Source: Candidula unifasciata
Lineage: Eukaryota; Mollusca; Gastropoda; Stylommatophora; Geomitridae
NCBI GenBank assembly: GCA_905116865.2
Contig: CAJHNH020000229.1
Span: 190,001 to 254,000 of the forward strand
Reading direction: 5' to 3'
DNA: 64,000 bases
The stretch's first letter is position 1. Each line of letters begins with the position of its first letter. This document shows, in pieces, positions 32,770-43,967 of the stretch. The position numbers and the translations under genes are program-made. The notes under the pieces were generated by a model that was given only the letters and a program-made list of their open reading frames with translations, ran no database searches and had not been told where the DNA came from.

Positions 32770-33016
32770 GTCTGGATCACATCAAAGGCGTCGACAGATT
32801 GTCCCGGTTCACATTAAGGGCGTTGACAGATTGTCCCGGTTCACATCAAGGGCATTGACAGATTGTCCCGGTTCACATCAAGGGCATTGACAGATTCTCC
32901 CGGTTCACATCAAGGGCGTTGACAAATTGTCCCGGTTCACATGGAGGCGTCGACGGGTTGTCCCGGTTCACATGGAGGCGTGGACGGGTTGTTCCGGTTC
33001 ACGTCGAGGCGTGGGC
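32770..33016. repeat. 32-bp minisatellite, about 7.5 copies
   Basis: The unit contains GACAGATTGTCCCGGTTCAC and ATCAAGGGCGTT. The right three units change to ATGGAGGCGTCGACGGG, a second subfamily. Short forward frames are array translations. Confidence 0.95.
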
Positions 33017-33316
33017 AAAAGTTGCTGGTTTATGTACTTCCTGTGGGGTGTGTATTGTTGGGCTCCCACTCACCCAGTCTTTGAGTTATGGCTCTCCGTT
33101 GCCAGGTGGTGAAGCTGTTTGCTTTTCGATCTGAAGGGTTTGCGTTCAATATACAAGGGACAGTTTCTACCGGGGGATCGTCGCTGGAGCTACGAAGTGC
33201 GTGCTGTGTCTCGTCAAGCGAGTAGCCGTCCTGTGTAGAGAGACCAAACTTTGTGGGATGAAGCCTGACCTCTCGTCTTGAAACGATCACAACAGATGAG
33301 GTGGGCTTGTTAGTTA
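33017..33316 (+). other. Spacer with a possible SINE-3 fragment
   Basis: GGGTTTGCGTTCAATATAC, then GGGGGATCGTCGCTGGAGCT, ACGAAGTGCGTGCTGTG (about 33,139-33,212), resembles SINE-3 around 31,440 and 31,650. Low confidence; no gene. Confidence 0.35.
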
Positions 33317-33324
33317 CCTACAAG

Positions 33325-34189
33325 TAGGGCTGTACCGAATAGTGATTTTCACTATTCGACCGAATACGAATAGCTGGACCAACTATTCGGCCGAATACGA
33401 ATACGAATATTGAATCATCATCATCAGGTGCTTTGTCGGTTGGCATGGGCGATTATGCCTTGCCACAATCTACGATCTCCTGCAGCATGTATCAGTTCGT
33501 GTGCTGACACACCTCCGTGCCATGCAACAAGACTGTCAAGAATCTTCTCTCGTTGTCTTCCTCTATCCCTCCTTCCACAGATCTTTCCAGTGGTCACTAC
33601 ATGTTCCACTTACCCTCTTCTCATAACATGGCCGAAAAATGATGACTGTCTCCTTCTGATGTCTGCGAATAGTTGTCTTCGGGCTCCTGCCTCTTTTAAA
33701 ACCTCTTGGTTGCTTTTTTCCGGCTGTCCAAGGTATTTTAAGCATTGTTCTGTAAAACCACATCTCTGAGGCTTCAAGAAATTGTTTGGTCTGCCTACCG
33801 ATTGTCCAGGACTCACAGCCATATGTTAAAACTGGATGTATGTAGCAAGCAAGAAAGCATTAGCTTAAAAACACACACACACACACACACACAATCGTTC
33901 CAGGTTGTCGGCATTAAGGCAGCTTCTTGTCTCACTGAAGGTATTTCCAGCTGTGTTAAACAGACGTTCACTTAGTAAGCTCGTAGGTGGTGCACAAAGT
34001 AACGCTTGACAGTATCAACCAAGGTGGGAAATCTTGATATGGGTATTTTCCACCAGTCCAGAGACGGATGTAAGGTAACCACTATTCGTATTCGGCCCGA
34101 CCGCAACTATTCAGCCGAATACCGAATAGTTATTAGGTCCACTATTCGGTCCCGAAGCGAATACAAAGCGAATATTCAGTACAGCCCTA
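33325..34189. mobile_element. Non-autonomous hAT-type transposon, 865 bp
   Basis: The ends are inverted: TAGGGCTGTACCGAATAGTG at the left, and the reverse complement of the right end reads TAGGGCTGTACTGAATATTC. A perfect 8-bp duplication CCTACAAG flanks it (33317-33324 and 34190-34197), the length typical of hAT elements. Subterminal regions are packed with CGAATA/ACTATTCGG repeats in both orientations. No transposase frame is present. The interior holds an antisense LINE fragment and a short (AC)n (33868-33892). Confidence 0.85.
33424..33840 (-). pseudogene. LINE reverse-transcriptase C-terminal fragment, frameshifted
   Basis: Minus-strand translation gives three pieces of one protein in order: a piece with MWFYRTMLKIPWT, one with RRRQSSFFGHVMRR, and one with EHVVTTGKICGRRDRGRQRE and ILDSLVAWHG. 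From memory these motifs mark the end of the reverse-transcriptase ORF of APE-type non-LTR retrotransposons (RTE-like in my recollection). Frame changes near 33,710 and 33,611 break it, and the catalytic part is absent. It lies wholly inside the hAT-type element, so that element acquired it before moving here. A weaker relative is at 58060-58160. Confidence 0.7.
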
Positions 34190-34321
34190 CCTACAAGACT
34201 GCCTTGCCTTCCCAGGAAATGTCCTCAAACATTCTGGAAATGATCGGATAGTCAAATGATCTGAAGGTCAAGGTCTTTTTTGAAAGAATGTCCGGCTACG
34301 TCAGGACGCAGTGTGTTAGTT

Positions 34322-35836
34322 GTCTCTCAAACATCTAAATTAGTGATGTTGTCTCCCAAAACCTCTACATTAGTGATGTTTCTCCCAAACCTCTACGTTA
34401 GTGATGTTGTCTCCCAAAACCTCTACATTAGTGATGTTTCTCCCAAACCTCTACATTAGTGATGTTATCTCCCAAAACTCTACATTAGTGATGTTGTCTC
34501 CCAAACCTCTACATTAGTGATGTTGTCTCCCAAAACTCTACATTAGTGATGTTGTCTCCCAAAACTCTACATTAGTGATGTTGTCTCCCAAAACTCTACA
34601 TTAGTGATGTTTCTCCCAAACCTCTACATTAGTGATGTTGTCTCCCAAAACTCTACATTAGTGATGTTGTCTCCCAAAACTCTATATTAGTGATGTTGTC
34701 TCCCAAAACTCTAAATTAGTGATGTTGTCTCCCAAAACTCTACATTAGTGATGTTGTCTCCCAAAACTCTACATTAGTGATGTTATCTCCCAAACCTCTA
34801 TATTAGTGATGTTGTCTCCCAAAACTCTACATTAGTGATGTTGTCTCCCAAAACTCTACATTAGTTATGTTGTCTCCCAAATCTCTACATTAGTGATGTT
34901 GTCTCCAAAAACTATACATTAGGGATGTTGTCTCCCAAAACTCTACATTAGTGATGTTGTCTCCCAAAACTCTACATTAGTGATGTTGTCTCCCAAAACT
35001 CTACATTAGTGATGTTGTCTCCCAAAACTCTACATTAGTGATGTTGTCTCCCAAAACCTCTACATTAGTGATGTTGTCTCCCAAAACTCTACATTAGTGA
35101 TTTTGTCTCCCAAAACTCTACATTAGTGATGTTGTCTCCCAAAACTCTACATTAGTGATGTTGTCTCCCAAAACTCTACATTAGTGATGTTGTCTCCCAA
35201 AACTCTACATTAGTGATGTTGTCTCCCAAAACCTCTACATTAGTGATGTTGTCTCCCAAAACTCTACATTAGTGATGTTGTCTCCCAAAACTCTACATTA
35301 GTGATGTTGTCTCCCAAAACTCTACATTAGTGATGTTGTCTCCCAAAACCTCTACATTAGTGATGTTGTCTCCCAAAACTCTACATTAGTGATTTTGTCT
35401 CCCAAAACTCTACATTAGTGATGATTGTCCTCCCAAAACTCTACATTAGTGATGTTGTCTCCCAAAACTCTACATTAGTGATGTTGTCTCCCAAAACTCT
35501 ACATTAGTGATGTTGTCTCCCAAAACTCTACATTAGTGATGTTGTCTCCCAAAACTCTACATTAGTGATGTTGTCTCCCAAAACTCTACATTAGTGATGT
35601 TGTCTCCCAAAACTCTACATTAGTGATGTTGTCTCCCAAAACTCTACATTAGTGATGTTGTCTCCCAAAACTCTACATTAGTGATGTTGTCTCCCAAAAC
35701 TCTACATTAGTGATGTTGTCTCCCAAAACTCTACATTAGTGATGTTGTCTCCCAAAACTCTACATTAGTGATGTTGTCTCCCAAAACTCTACATTAGTGA
35801 TGTTGTCTCCCAAAACTCTACGTTAATGATGTTGTT
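34322..35836. repeat. 29-bp minisatellite, about 52 copies
   Basis: The unit contains TCTCCCAAAACTCTACATTA and GTGATGTTG. The left 150 bp carries CCTCTACATT and shorter variants (TTTCTCCC). The right half is almost perfectly homogeneous, which suggests recent expansion from that side. Confidence 0.97.
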
Positions 35837-35904
35837 TTAGCACTGAATTTCATCTGTTGTGTTCAGCCATCGGTTAGTGATGTGTGTGGGTTGAAAGTGA
35901 TTAT

Positions 35905-36100
35905 TTTCATTTGTGGCTTCCGGGGTGTAAGCCGTGGTGGGGTGAGAAGAGGGGGTGGGGATACACATTCTGCTCACTAACAAGCATGTCATAACAGGCG
36001 ACTCAGTGGTGTTTTACTGTAATTAGATGTGTTGGGCCGAAAGGGGCTCATATCGCAGCCTGACTGTAGACCGCAACACAACTTACCAGTCGTCCTGTTA
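35905..36100 (+). mobile_element. Dispersed repeat (CAAGCATGTCRTAA family), longer copy
   Basis: TTGTGGCTTCCGGGG (35911-35925) and CACTAACAAGCATGTCATAA (35975-35994), then CAGGCGACTCAGTGG. It shares order and sequence with 10330-10420. I recall a CAAGCATGTCGTAAGAGGCG core from a SINE common in gastropods; extent here is approximate. Confidence 0.5.
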
Positions 36101-36149
36101 AGGGTGAACAGAGAAGAATGCTAGAATGTCTCTGCCTCACTGTCTCTCT

Positions 36150-36310
<161 letters not shown>

Positions 36311-36328
36311 CTAACAATTCGTCTGTGG

Positions 36329-36562
36329 ATGGTGTGGCGTGAGCAGTGGCCTAGTTTCTGGAAACCACCAGGTGAACGTGAAGTGCTGCTTGATTTGATT
36401 CCCGCTGGCAAACTGGAAGTCAAGGTTCACACTGGCCCGCTGTTTGATCTCAATGAAGTCAGTTCAGAATCTGGGCCTGAGGTTCTCAAGATATCTTATC
36501 AGGCACCCCAAGAAAGCCACATGTGGCTCTCCACAGACGTCAAGCGGGGCTTGGACAGATAA
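36329..36562 (+). CDS. Doubtful ORF, 77 codons
   Basis: A forward frame in non-repetitive DNA right after the AT microsatellite. Composition is protein-like (PPGEREVLLDLIPAGKLEVK in the middle, mixed charge, no low complexity), but I recognise no domain. No intron or promoter signal is seen, and the frame is short enough to be chance. It could also be part of an unrecognised transposon ORF. Listed because it is one of the few open frames here not made by a repeat. Confidence 0.12.
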   Translation: MVWREQWPSFWKPPGEREVLLDLIPAGKLEVKVHTGPLFDLNEVSSESGPEVLKISYQAPQESHMWLSTDVKRGLDR

Positions 36563-36844
36563 GACTTGGAACACTATCTGCCTCACTCACCTCCTCTTGA
36601 ACGTCCGGCTAGGGTGAGGTGGAGGTCTATCTGGGCTGTGACAAGATGGGAGGGCTGGCCCAGCCTCAACACGTGCGCTGATATGTTTGATGAATGGTTG
36701 TTTGCGGGGGGGGGGGGGGGGGAGAAAACTGATAACTGTGGATTTGGAGGTTAAAGGTCGGAGAATCAGGTGAGAGATGGAGAAAATGCAGATGAGGATA
36801 TAGCTAAGGACAGCTAAGCTGAATCTCCTTACCCAAACACGCAA
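36563..36844. other. Spacer with a G run
   Basis: G run at 36706-36722. No gene or tandem unit seen. Confidence 0.5.
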
Positions 36845-38696
36845 CTGCTGGTTACACTGGGTTGATGTGCTGGTTACACTGGGTTGAGGGGCTGGTTACA
36901 CTGGGTTGATGTGCTGGTTACACTGGGTTGAGGGGCTGGTTACACTGGGTTGATGTGCTGGTTACACTGGGTTGATGTGCTGGTTACACTGGGTTGATGT
37001 GCTGGTTACACTGGGTTGAGAGGCTGGTTACACTGGGTTGAGGGGCTGGTTACACTGGGTTGAGGGGCTGGTTACACTGGGTTGATGTGCTGGTTACACT
37101 GGGTTGAGAGGCTGGTTACACTGGGTTGAGGGGATGGTTACACTGGGTTGAGGGGCTGGTTACACTGGGTTGAGAGGCTGGTTACACTGGGTTGAGGGGC
37201 TGGTTACACTGGGTTGAGGGGCTGGTTACACTTGGTTGAGAGGCTGGTTACACTGGGTTGAGGGGCTGGTTACACTGGTTATGTGGGTTACACTGGGTTG
37301 AGGGGCTGGTTACACTGGGTTGATGTGCTGGTTACACTGGGTTGATTTGCTGGTTACACTGGGTTGAGGGGCTGATTACACTGGGTTGATGTGCTGGTTA
37401 CACTGGGTTGAGAGGCTGTTTACACTGGGTTGAGGGGCTGGTTACACTGGGTGAAAGGCTGGTTACACTGGGTTGAGGGGCTGGTTACACTGGGTTGATG
37501 TGCTGGTTACACTGGGTTGAGGGGCTGGTTACACTGGGTTGAGGGGCTGGTTACACTGGGTTGAGGGGCTGGTTACACTGGGTTGAGGGGCTGGTTACAC
37601 TGGGTTGATGTACTGGTTACACTGGGTTGAGGGGCTGGTTACACTGGGTTGATGTGCTGGTTACACTGGGTTGAGGGGCTGGTTACACTGGGTTGATGTG
37701 CTGGTTACACTGGGTTGAGGGGCTGGTTACACTTGGTTGAGAGGCTGGTTACACTGGGTTGAGGGGCTGGTTACACTAGGTTGATGTGCTGGTTACACTG
37801 GGTTGAGGGGCTGGTTACACTGGGTTGATGTGCTGGTTACACTGGGTTGATTTGCTGGTTACACTGGGTTGAGGGGCTGATTACACTGGGTTGATGTGCT
37901 GGTTACACTGGGTTGAGAGGCTGTTTACACTGGGTTGAGGGGCTGGTTACACTGGGTGAAAGGCTGGTTACACTGGGTTGAGGGGCTGGTTACACTGGGT
38001 TAAGAGGCTGGTTACACTGGGTTGAGGGGCTGGTTACACTGGGTTGAGGGGCTGGTTACACTGGGTTGATTTGCTGGTTACACTGGGTTCAGGGACTTGT
38101 TACACTGGGTTGATGTGCTGGTTACACTGGGTTGAGGGGCTGGTTACACTGGGTTGATGTGCTGGTTAGACTGGGTTGAGAGGCTGGTTACACTGGGTTG
38201 AGGGGCTGGTTACACTGGGTTGAGGGGCTGGTTACACTGGGTTGATGTGCTGGTTACACTGGGTTGAGAGGCTGGTTACACTGGGTTGATGTGCTGGTTA
38301 CACTGGGTTGAAGGACTGGTTACACTGGGTTGATGTGCTGGTTACACTGGGTTGAGAGGCTGGTTACACTGGGTTGAGGGGCTGGTTACACTGGGTTGAG
38401 GGGCTGGTTACACTGGGTTGAGAGGCTGGTTACACTGGGTTGAGGGGCTGGTTACACTGGGTTGAGAGGCTTGTTACACTGGGTTGAGAGGCTGGTTACA
38501 CTGGGTTGAGAGGCTGGTTACACTGGGTTGATGTGCTGGTTACACTGGGTTGAGGGGCTGGTTACACTGGGTTGATGGGCTGGTTACACTAGGTTGAGGG
38601 GCTGGTTACACTGTGTTGAGGGGACTGGTTACACTGGGTTGATGTGCTGGTTACACTGGGTTGAGGGGCTGGTTACACTGGGTTGAGGGGCTGGTT
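36845..38696. repeat. 22-bp minisatellite, about 84 copies, with ~505-bp block duplication
   Basis: The unit is GCTGGTTACACTGGGTTGAG plus GG, with GAGGG, GATGT and GAGAG variants. A block with rare variants (ACTTGGTTG; GATTTGCTGG; GCTGATTACA; CTGTTTACA; GGGTGAAAGG) occurs at about 37,215-37,460 and again at 37,725-37,966. The GCTGATTACA marker lies at 37371 and 37876, 505 bp apart. Confidence 0.97.
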
Positions 38697-38831
38697 CTGG
38701 ATGCTTCAATAATACCATCTGGGAAGGCTGAACGTCGACCCATTGACGCGAAGAAGTAAAAACATTAAGAGACTCGTGTGGGCGCTAAAAATTCAGCCAT
38801 ATAGATGGACACCGAATATATAATTTAAGAC

Positions 38832-39478
38832 AGACAGACAGACAGACACTCCCATGCATACAGACAGACAGACATTCACTCCCATGCATACAGGCAGACA
38901 GACATGCACTCCCATGTATACAGACATACGCTCCCATGCCTACAGACAGACAGACATACACTCCTATACATACAGACAGACAGACATAAACTCCTGTGCA
39001 TACATATAGACAGACATACACTCCCATTCATACAGACAGACAGACATACACTCCTATGCATACAGACAGACAGACATACACTCCCACGAATACAGACAGA
39101 CATACACTTCCATGCAGACAGATAGACATATACTCCCATGCATACAGACAGACAGGCACACACTCCCATGCATACAGACAGACAGACATACACTCCCGTG
39201 CATACAGACAGACAGACACACACTCCCATGCATACAGACAGACAGACATACACTCCCGTGCATACAGACAGACAGACATACACTCCCATGCATACATACA
39301 GACATACGCTCCCATGCATACAGACAGACATACACTCCCGTGCATACAGACATACGCTCCCATGCATACAGACAGACATACACTCCCATGCATACAAACA
39401 AACACTCCCATGCATACAGACAGACAGACATACACTCCCATGCATACAGACAGACAGACATACGCTCCCATGCATGTC
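38832..39478. repeat. 30-bp minisatellite on a CAGA core
   Basis: The unit contains CAGACAGACAGACATACACT and CCCATGCATA. Units of 22 and 26 bp arise by losing one or two CAGA tetramers. Variants are CCCGTGC and CCTATGC. Many overlapping Cys/Val/Ser-rich frames on both strands are artefacts. Confidence 0.95.
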
Positions 39479-39599
39479 TGAGTTGATACCACAAAAATAA
39501 TAATTTAAAAGGAAACCATGCGCCGTCTTCACAGGGAAGGTGAGCTGCAATATATCCACGGCTAGATAGCGTTTATGGGTCCTCCCCCCCCCCCCCCCC

Positions 39600-39680
39600 A
39601 CCACCACGACAGCGGGAATCGAACACTGGGTCACTTCAAAGATTCCCAAACACAGGAGCGTCAGATCAGACAGCCAGAAG
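39600..39680 (-). mobile_element. tRNA-like SINE head, antisense
   Basis: Minus strand: a box B-like GTGTTCGATTCCC (near 39,613-39,625) and upstream CTGATCTGACGCTCC. It is preceded on + by a C run (39584-39600). No body or tail can be matched to the other families. Confidence 0.45.
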
Positions 39681-40544
39681 ATAGATATGAAAGTTGAAAG
39701 AGACAGATAAACACTCAGACAGGGATTGGCAGAGACAGACACACTGAGATAAAGACAGACAGACAGACACAGACACATCAGCCAAGATGTTACATGTGGC
39801 GTCTGCAGTGGAGAACTCAGCTCAGGAGTTTCTCCGACAACAGAAAGTTTGGCAGCTGCGTTATTTCATTCCCACTTGAGACCCGATTCCAATTACCCCC
39901 TATCTTGTGTCTGCCATATAAACCTCTATCTACTATCTCCGGTTTTCTTCTGCCGGTTTTTTAACTAGTCGTCGGCTTGATAGCATTTTTTATGTGGCTA
40001 ATCATCCAGGATTGTAAACATCATGTGCCCTGAAGCTAACAAAATGTTGCGATTAGATTAGTGCAAGTTGTGCTGGTGCAGTTGCAACCCTTAAGGTGTT
40101 TGTACATTTGCTAGCAGGCTCACTATAGACACTGGCTATTTGCACGTATTCCGTGTAGCAGATATCTTGTGAGACTTGGCTATTGGTACGTTGCAGGTTT
40201 TTCGCTAGTTCTCTCATTGAGTAACATCTCCTAGCCTGTCTCTAGGATTACAGAGAGCTTAAGATTCAGTGACTCGCTGAGGCACTATTCGGATGAAAAC
40301 CTTACAGGAATAAATCTCGGGAACCTCATTCAAATGTAAAACATTTATAGTTGAGTTCATTGGGAGGTTACCAAGTTAAAACTTCTCTGGTTGGTCTTTC
40401 AAAACTAAGAGAATTGTGTAACAACTAGGGCTTTTGTTGTTGTTATAAACTCATTTACATTGAGCTGATTTATCTAGTTATCATCACCATTATGTGCCAT
40501 AGCGATAAGTGTAAGCGATTAACTTTCGCTACTTGTCCTGGGAA
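39681..40544. other. Gene-free, mostly unique sequence
   Basis: A (GACA)-rich patch at 39,720-39,775, then unique AT-rich DNA. No open frame of note, no tandem unit. Confidence 0.5.
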
Positions 40545-40679
40545 AGTAAAGACAGTCGGCGTAATGCTGACCATATTACCCACAGAGTGCTGATGGTCTG
40601 TAAAAATATGGGACGCTCTGCCCATATGCCAGATGCGCTGAAAGGCGTGAAAAGGGATCTTTACTTTACTTTACTTCAT
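40545..40679 (+). mobile_element. SINE-1 3' half, abutting the 43-bp array
   Basis: CCTGGGAAAGTAAAGACAGT, GTAATGCTGACCATATTACC, TGCCCATATGCCAGATGCGC and GGCGTGAAAAGGGATC end in three CTTTA-type tail repeats. It aligns with the 26-kb copy from GGGAAGTAAAG onward; the head is missing. The 43-bp minisatellite begins directly at the tail. Confidence 0.75.
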
Positions 40680-42606
40680 ACGGGCACGTACATTCATGAT
40701 AACTAGCATAATACTGGTGCATACAAGCACGGGCATTCATGATAACAAGCATGATACTGGTGCATACAAGCACGGGCATTCATGATAACTAGCATAATAC
40801 TGGTGCATACAAGCACGGGCATTCATGATAACTAGCATGATACTGGTGCATACAAGCACGGGCATTCATGATAACTAGCATGATACTGGTGCATACAAGC
40901 ACGGGCATTCATGATAACTAGCATGATACTGGTGCATACAAGCACGTGCATTCATGATAACTAGCATGATACTGGTGCATACAAGCACGTGCATTCATGA
41001 TAACAAGCATGATACTGGTGCATACAAGCACGGGCATTCATGATAACTAGCATAATACTGGTGCATACAAGCCGGGCATTCATGATAACAAGCATGATAC
41101 TGGTGCATACAAGCACGGGCATTCATGATAACAAGCATGATACTGGTGCATACAAGCCGGGCATTCATGATAACTAGCATAATACTGGTGCATACAAGCA
41201 CGGGCATTCATGATAACAAGCATGATACTGGTGCATACAAGCACGGGCATTCATGATAACAAGCATGATACTGGTGCATACAAGCACGGGCATCCATGAT
41301 AACTAGCATAATACTGGTGCATACAAGCACGTGCATTCATGATAACTAGCATGATACTGGTGCATACAAGCACGTGCATTCATGATAACTAGCATGATAC
41401 TGGTGCATACAAGCACGTGCATTCATGATAACTAGCATGATACTGGTGCATACAAGCACGTGCATTCATGATAACTAGCATGATACTGGTGCATACAAGC
41501 ACGGGCATTCATGATAACTAGCATGATACTGGTGCATACAAGCACGGGCATTCATGATAACTAGCATGATACTGGTGCATACAAGCACGTGCATTCATGA
41601 TAACTAGCATGATACTGATGCATACAAGCACGTGCATTCATGATAACTAGCATGATACTGATGCATACAAGCACGTGCATTCATGATAACTAGCATGATA
41701 CTGGTGCATACAAGCACGTGCATTCATGATAACTAGCATGATACTGATGCATACAAGCACGTGCATTCATGATAACTAGCATGATACTGATGCATACAAG
41801 CACGGGCATTCATGATAACTAGCATGATACTGGTGCATACAAGCACGTGCATTCATGATAACTAGCATGATACTGGTGCATACAAGCACGGGCATTCATG
41901 ATAACTAGCATGATACTGGTGCATACAAGCACGGGCATTCATGATAACTAGCATGATACTGGTGCATACAAGCACGGTCATTCATGATAACAAGCATGAT
42001 ACTAGTGCATACAAGCACGGGCATTCATGATAACTAGCATGATACTGGTGCATACAAGCACGTGCAATTATGATAACAATCATGATATTGGTGCATACAA
42101 GCACGGGCATTCATGATAACTAGCATGATACTGGTGCATACAAGCACGGGCATTCATGATAACTAGCATGATACTGGTGCATACAAGCACGGGCATTCAT
42201 GATAACTAGCATGATACTGGTGCATACAAGCACGGGCATTCATGATAACAAGCATGATACTGGTGCATACAAGCACGGGCATTCATGATAACTAGCATGA
42301 TACTGGTGCATACAAGCACGGGCATTCATGATAACTAGCATGATACTGGTGCATACAAGCACGGGCATTCATGATAACTAGCATGATACTGGTGCATACA
42401 AGCACGTGCATTCATGATAACTAGCATGATACTGGTGCATACAAGCACGGGCATTCATGATAACTAGCATGATACTGGTGCATACAAGCACGGGCATTCA
42501 TGATAACAAGCATGATACTGGTGCATACAAGCACGGGCATTCATGATAACTTGCATGATACTGGTGCATACAAGCACGGGCATTCATGATAACTAGCATG
42601 ATACTA
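40680..42606. repeat. 43-bp minisatellite, about 45 copies
   Basis: The unit contains GGGCATTCATGATAACTAGC, ATGATACTGGTGCATACAAG and CAC. Variants are GTGCATT versus GGGCATT (the former creates CACGTG), AACAAGC versus AACTAGC, and ACTGATG in a central cluster (41,610-41,800). Two 41-bp units lack CA (AAGCCGGGC). Confidence 0.97.
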
Positions 42607-42972
42607 GTGATACCCACAACGTTTCTCTGAGCCAATGATGCCCACATTTCTATGAGCCAATGATACCCACAATGTTTCTGTAAGCAAATGATACCCACAA
42701 GGTTTCTGTAAGCAAATGATACCCACAAGGTTTCTGTAAGCAAATGATACCCACAAGGTTTCTGTAAGCAAATGATACCCACAAGGTTTCTGTGAGCCAA
42801 TGATACCCACAAAGTTTCTGCGAGTTAATGATACCCACAAGGTTTCTGTGAGCCAATGATACACACAACGTTTCTGTGAGCCGATGATACCCACAGTGTT
42901 TCTGTGAGCCAATGATACCCACAAGGTTTCTGTAAGTCAGTGATACTCTAACGTTTCTGTGAGCCAAAGATA
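42607..42972. repeat. 28-bp minisatellite, about 13 copies
   Basis: The unit contains GATACCCACAAGGTTTCTGT and AAGCAAAT. It follows the 43-bp array with no spacer: the junction reads GATACTAGTGATACCCACAA, where the GATAC shared by both units overlaps. Confidence 0.95.
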
Positions 42973-43361
42973 CAACTTTAATCTGAGTGTCAGTTAGTCC
43001 CTGCACATTAATGTCTTAGTAAGTTGAAGTCTTCAACGTAAGGCACGCCAGCTCCAGCTACTTAATCACCGCTGGATGATCTGAGTAGAGCAGTTCTCTT
43101 CCTTCGGAAATTCGCTGTCGTCAGCTCGCTTCAAAGCGAGGCCGTGAATTTACGACTGAATACGTTGGCGGTTTGATCCGGCAGAACTGAGCACCCTGCC
43201 ATACACTGTCACGCTTTGCACTCTCACATTTCCTGAGGATATCCACACAGGATACCCACACATTCCTTTGAAATCGCCTTGCAAATTTTATGTCTTTCGT
43301 CCCTGCAATAACTTTCTGACACGTCAAAGAAATATAAATCATTTACTATCGGATGTGCAAT
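42973..43361. other. Gene-free spacer
   Basis: Contains a possible degenerate tRNA-like stretch (GGCGGTTTGATCCGGC near 43,166). No gene seen. Confidence 0.4.
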
Positions 43362-43431
43362 ATACAATCTTTAGGAAATATACAATCTTCAGGGCAATAT
43401 ACAATCTTTCGGAAATATACAATCTTTCCTC
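43362..43431. repeat. ~19-bp repeat, about 4 copies
   Basis: ATATACAATCTTTCGGAA-type units with small indels. Confidence 0.8.
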
Positions 43432-43624
43432 AGCTAGCTAACCCCTTCTCTCCCCCCCCCCCCCCCTCCCAGCTAGCCCGGGACACGCCAGCAGTTTACG
43501 AGCTGTCATATTAGGTGCCGAGCTACACTCGGAGGAAATTTTAGGCAGGCGGACAAGAGGTAGACCTGTTTACAAGTGGGAGAATGGCATTAAGAGATGT
43601 TCAAACTGCAATATCAGTGAGTAT

Positions 43625-43805
43625 CGGAGATCGAACCCTTATTGTGAAGACGGTAGCAGTTTGTTGGAATGATGATAGTTAACCACCAACAATCTGTTTT
43701 CACCTCTCCCTTTCCCTGGAGCTGCAGCATCGAGGTGACTGACTCAATGAGCCCGATGCCGATCTCACAGAATCGAACCCTTGTTACCCTATTCAAACAT
43801 ACAAA
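43625..43805 (-). mobile_element. Two tRNA-like SINE heads, antisense
   Basis: The minus strand shows box B-like AAGGGTTCGATCTCC (about 43,630-43,645) and AAGGGTTCGATTCTG (about 43,771-43,786), the second with an upstream box A-like CAGCTAGCTGG. These may be two nested or adjacent SINE fragments. The body family is not assigned. A C run lies at 43449-43467. Confidence 0.45.
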
Positions 43806-43967
43806 CCAGCTAGCTGTACCACTGTACAGGTAAGCCTCCTAAAGTGAATAAAGGAAGATAGTTATTTCATTCTCTCCGACATTCCTATCAAATCATCTGT
43901 TTTCTGCTGTAGATTCCATAAGGAACATTCCAGCACAGTGCACGAAACTAATACCTACTAGATTCTA

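Noticed and set aside
33410..33769. 119-codon forward frame
   Set aside because: It is the opposite strand of the LINE reverse-transcriptase fragment.
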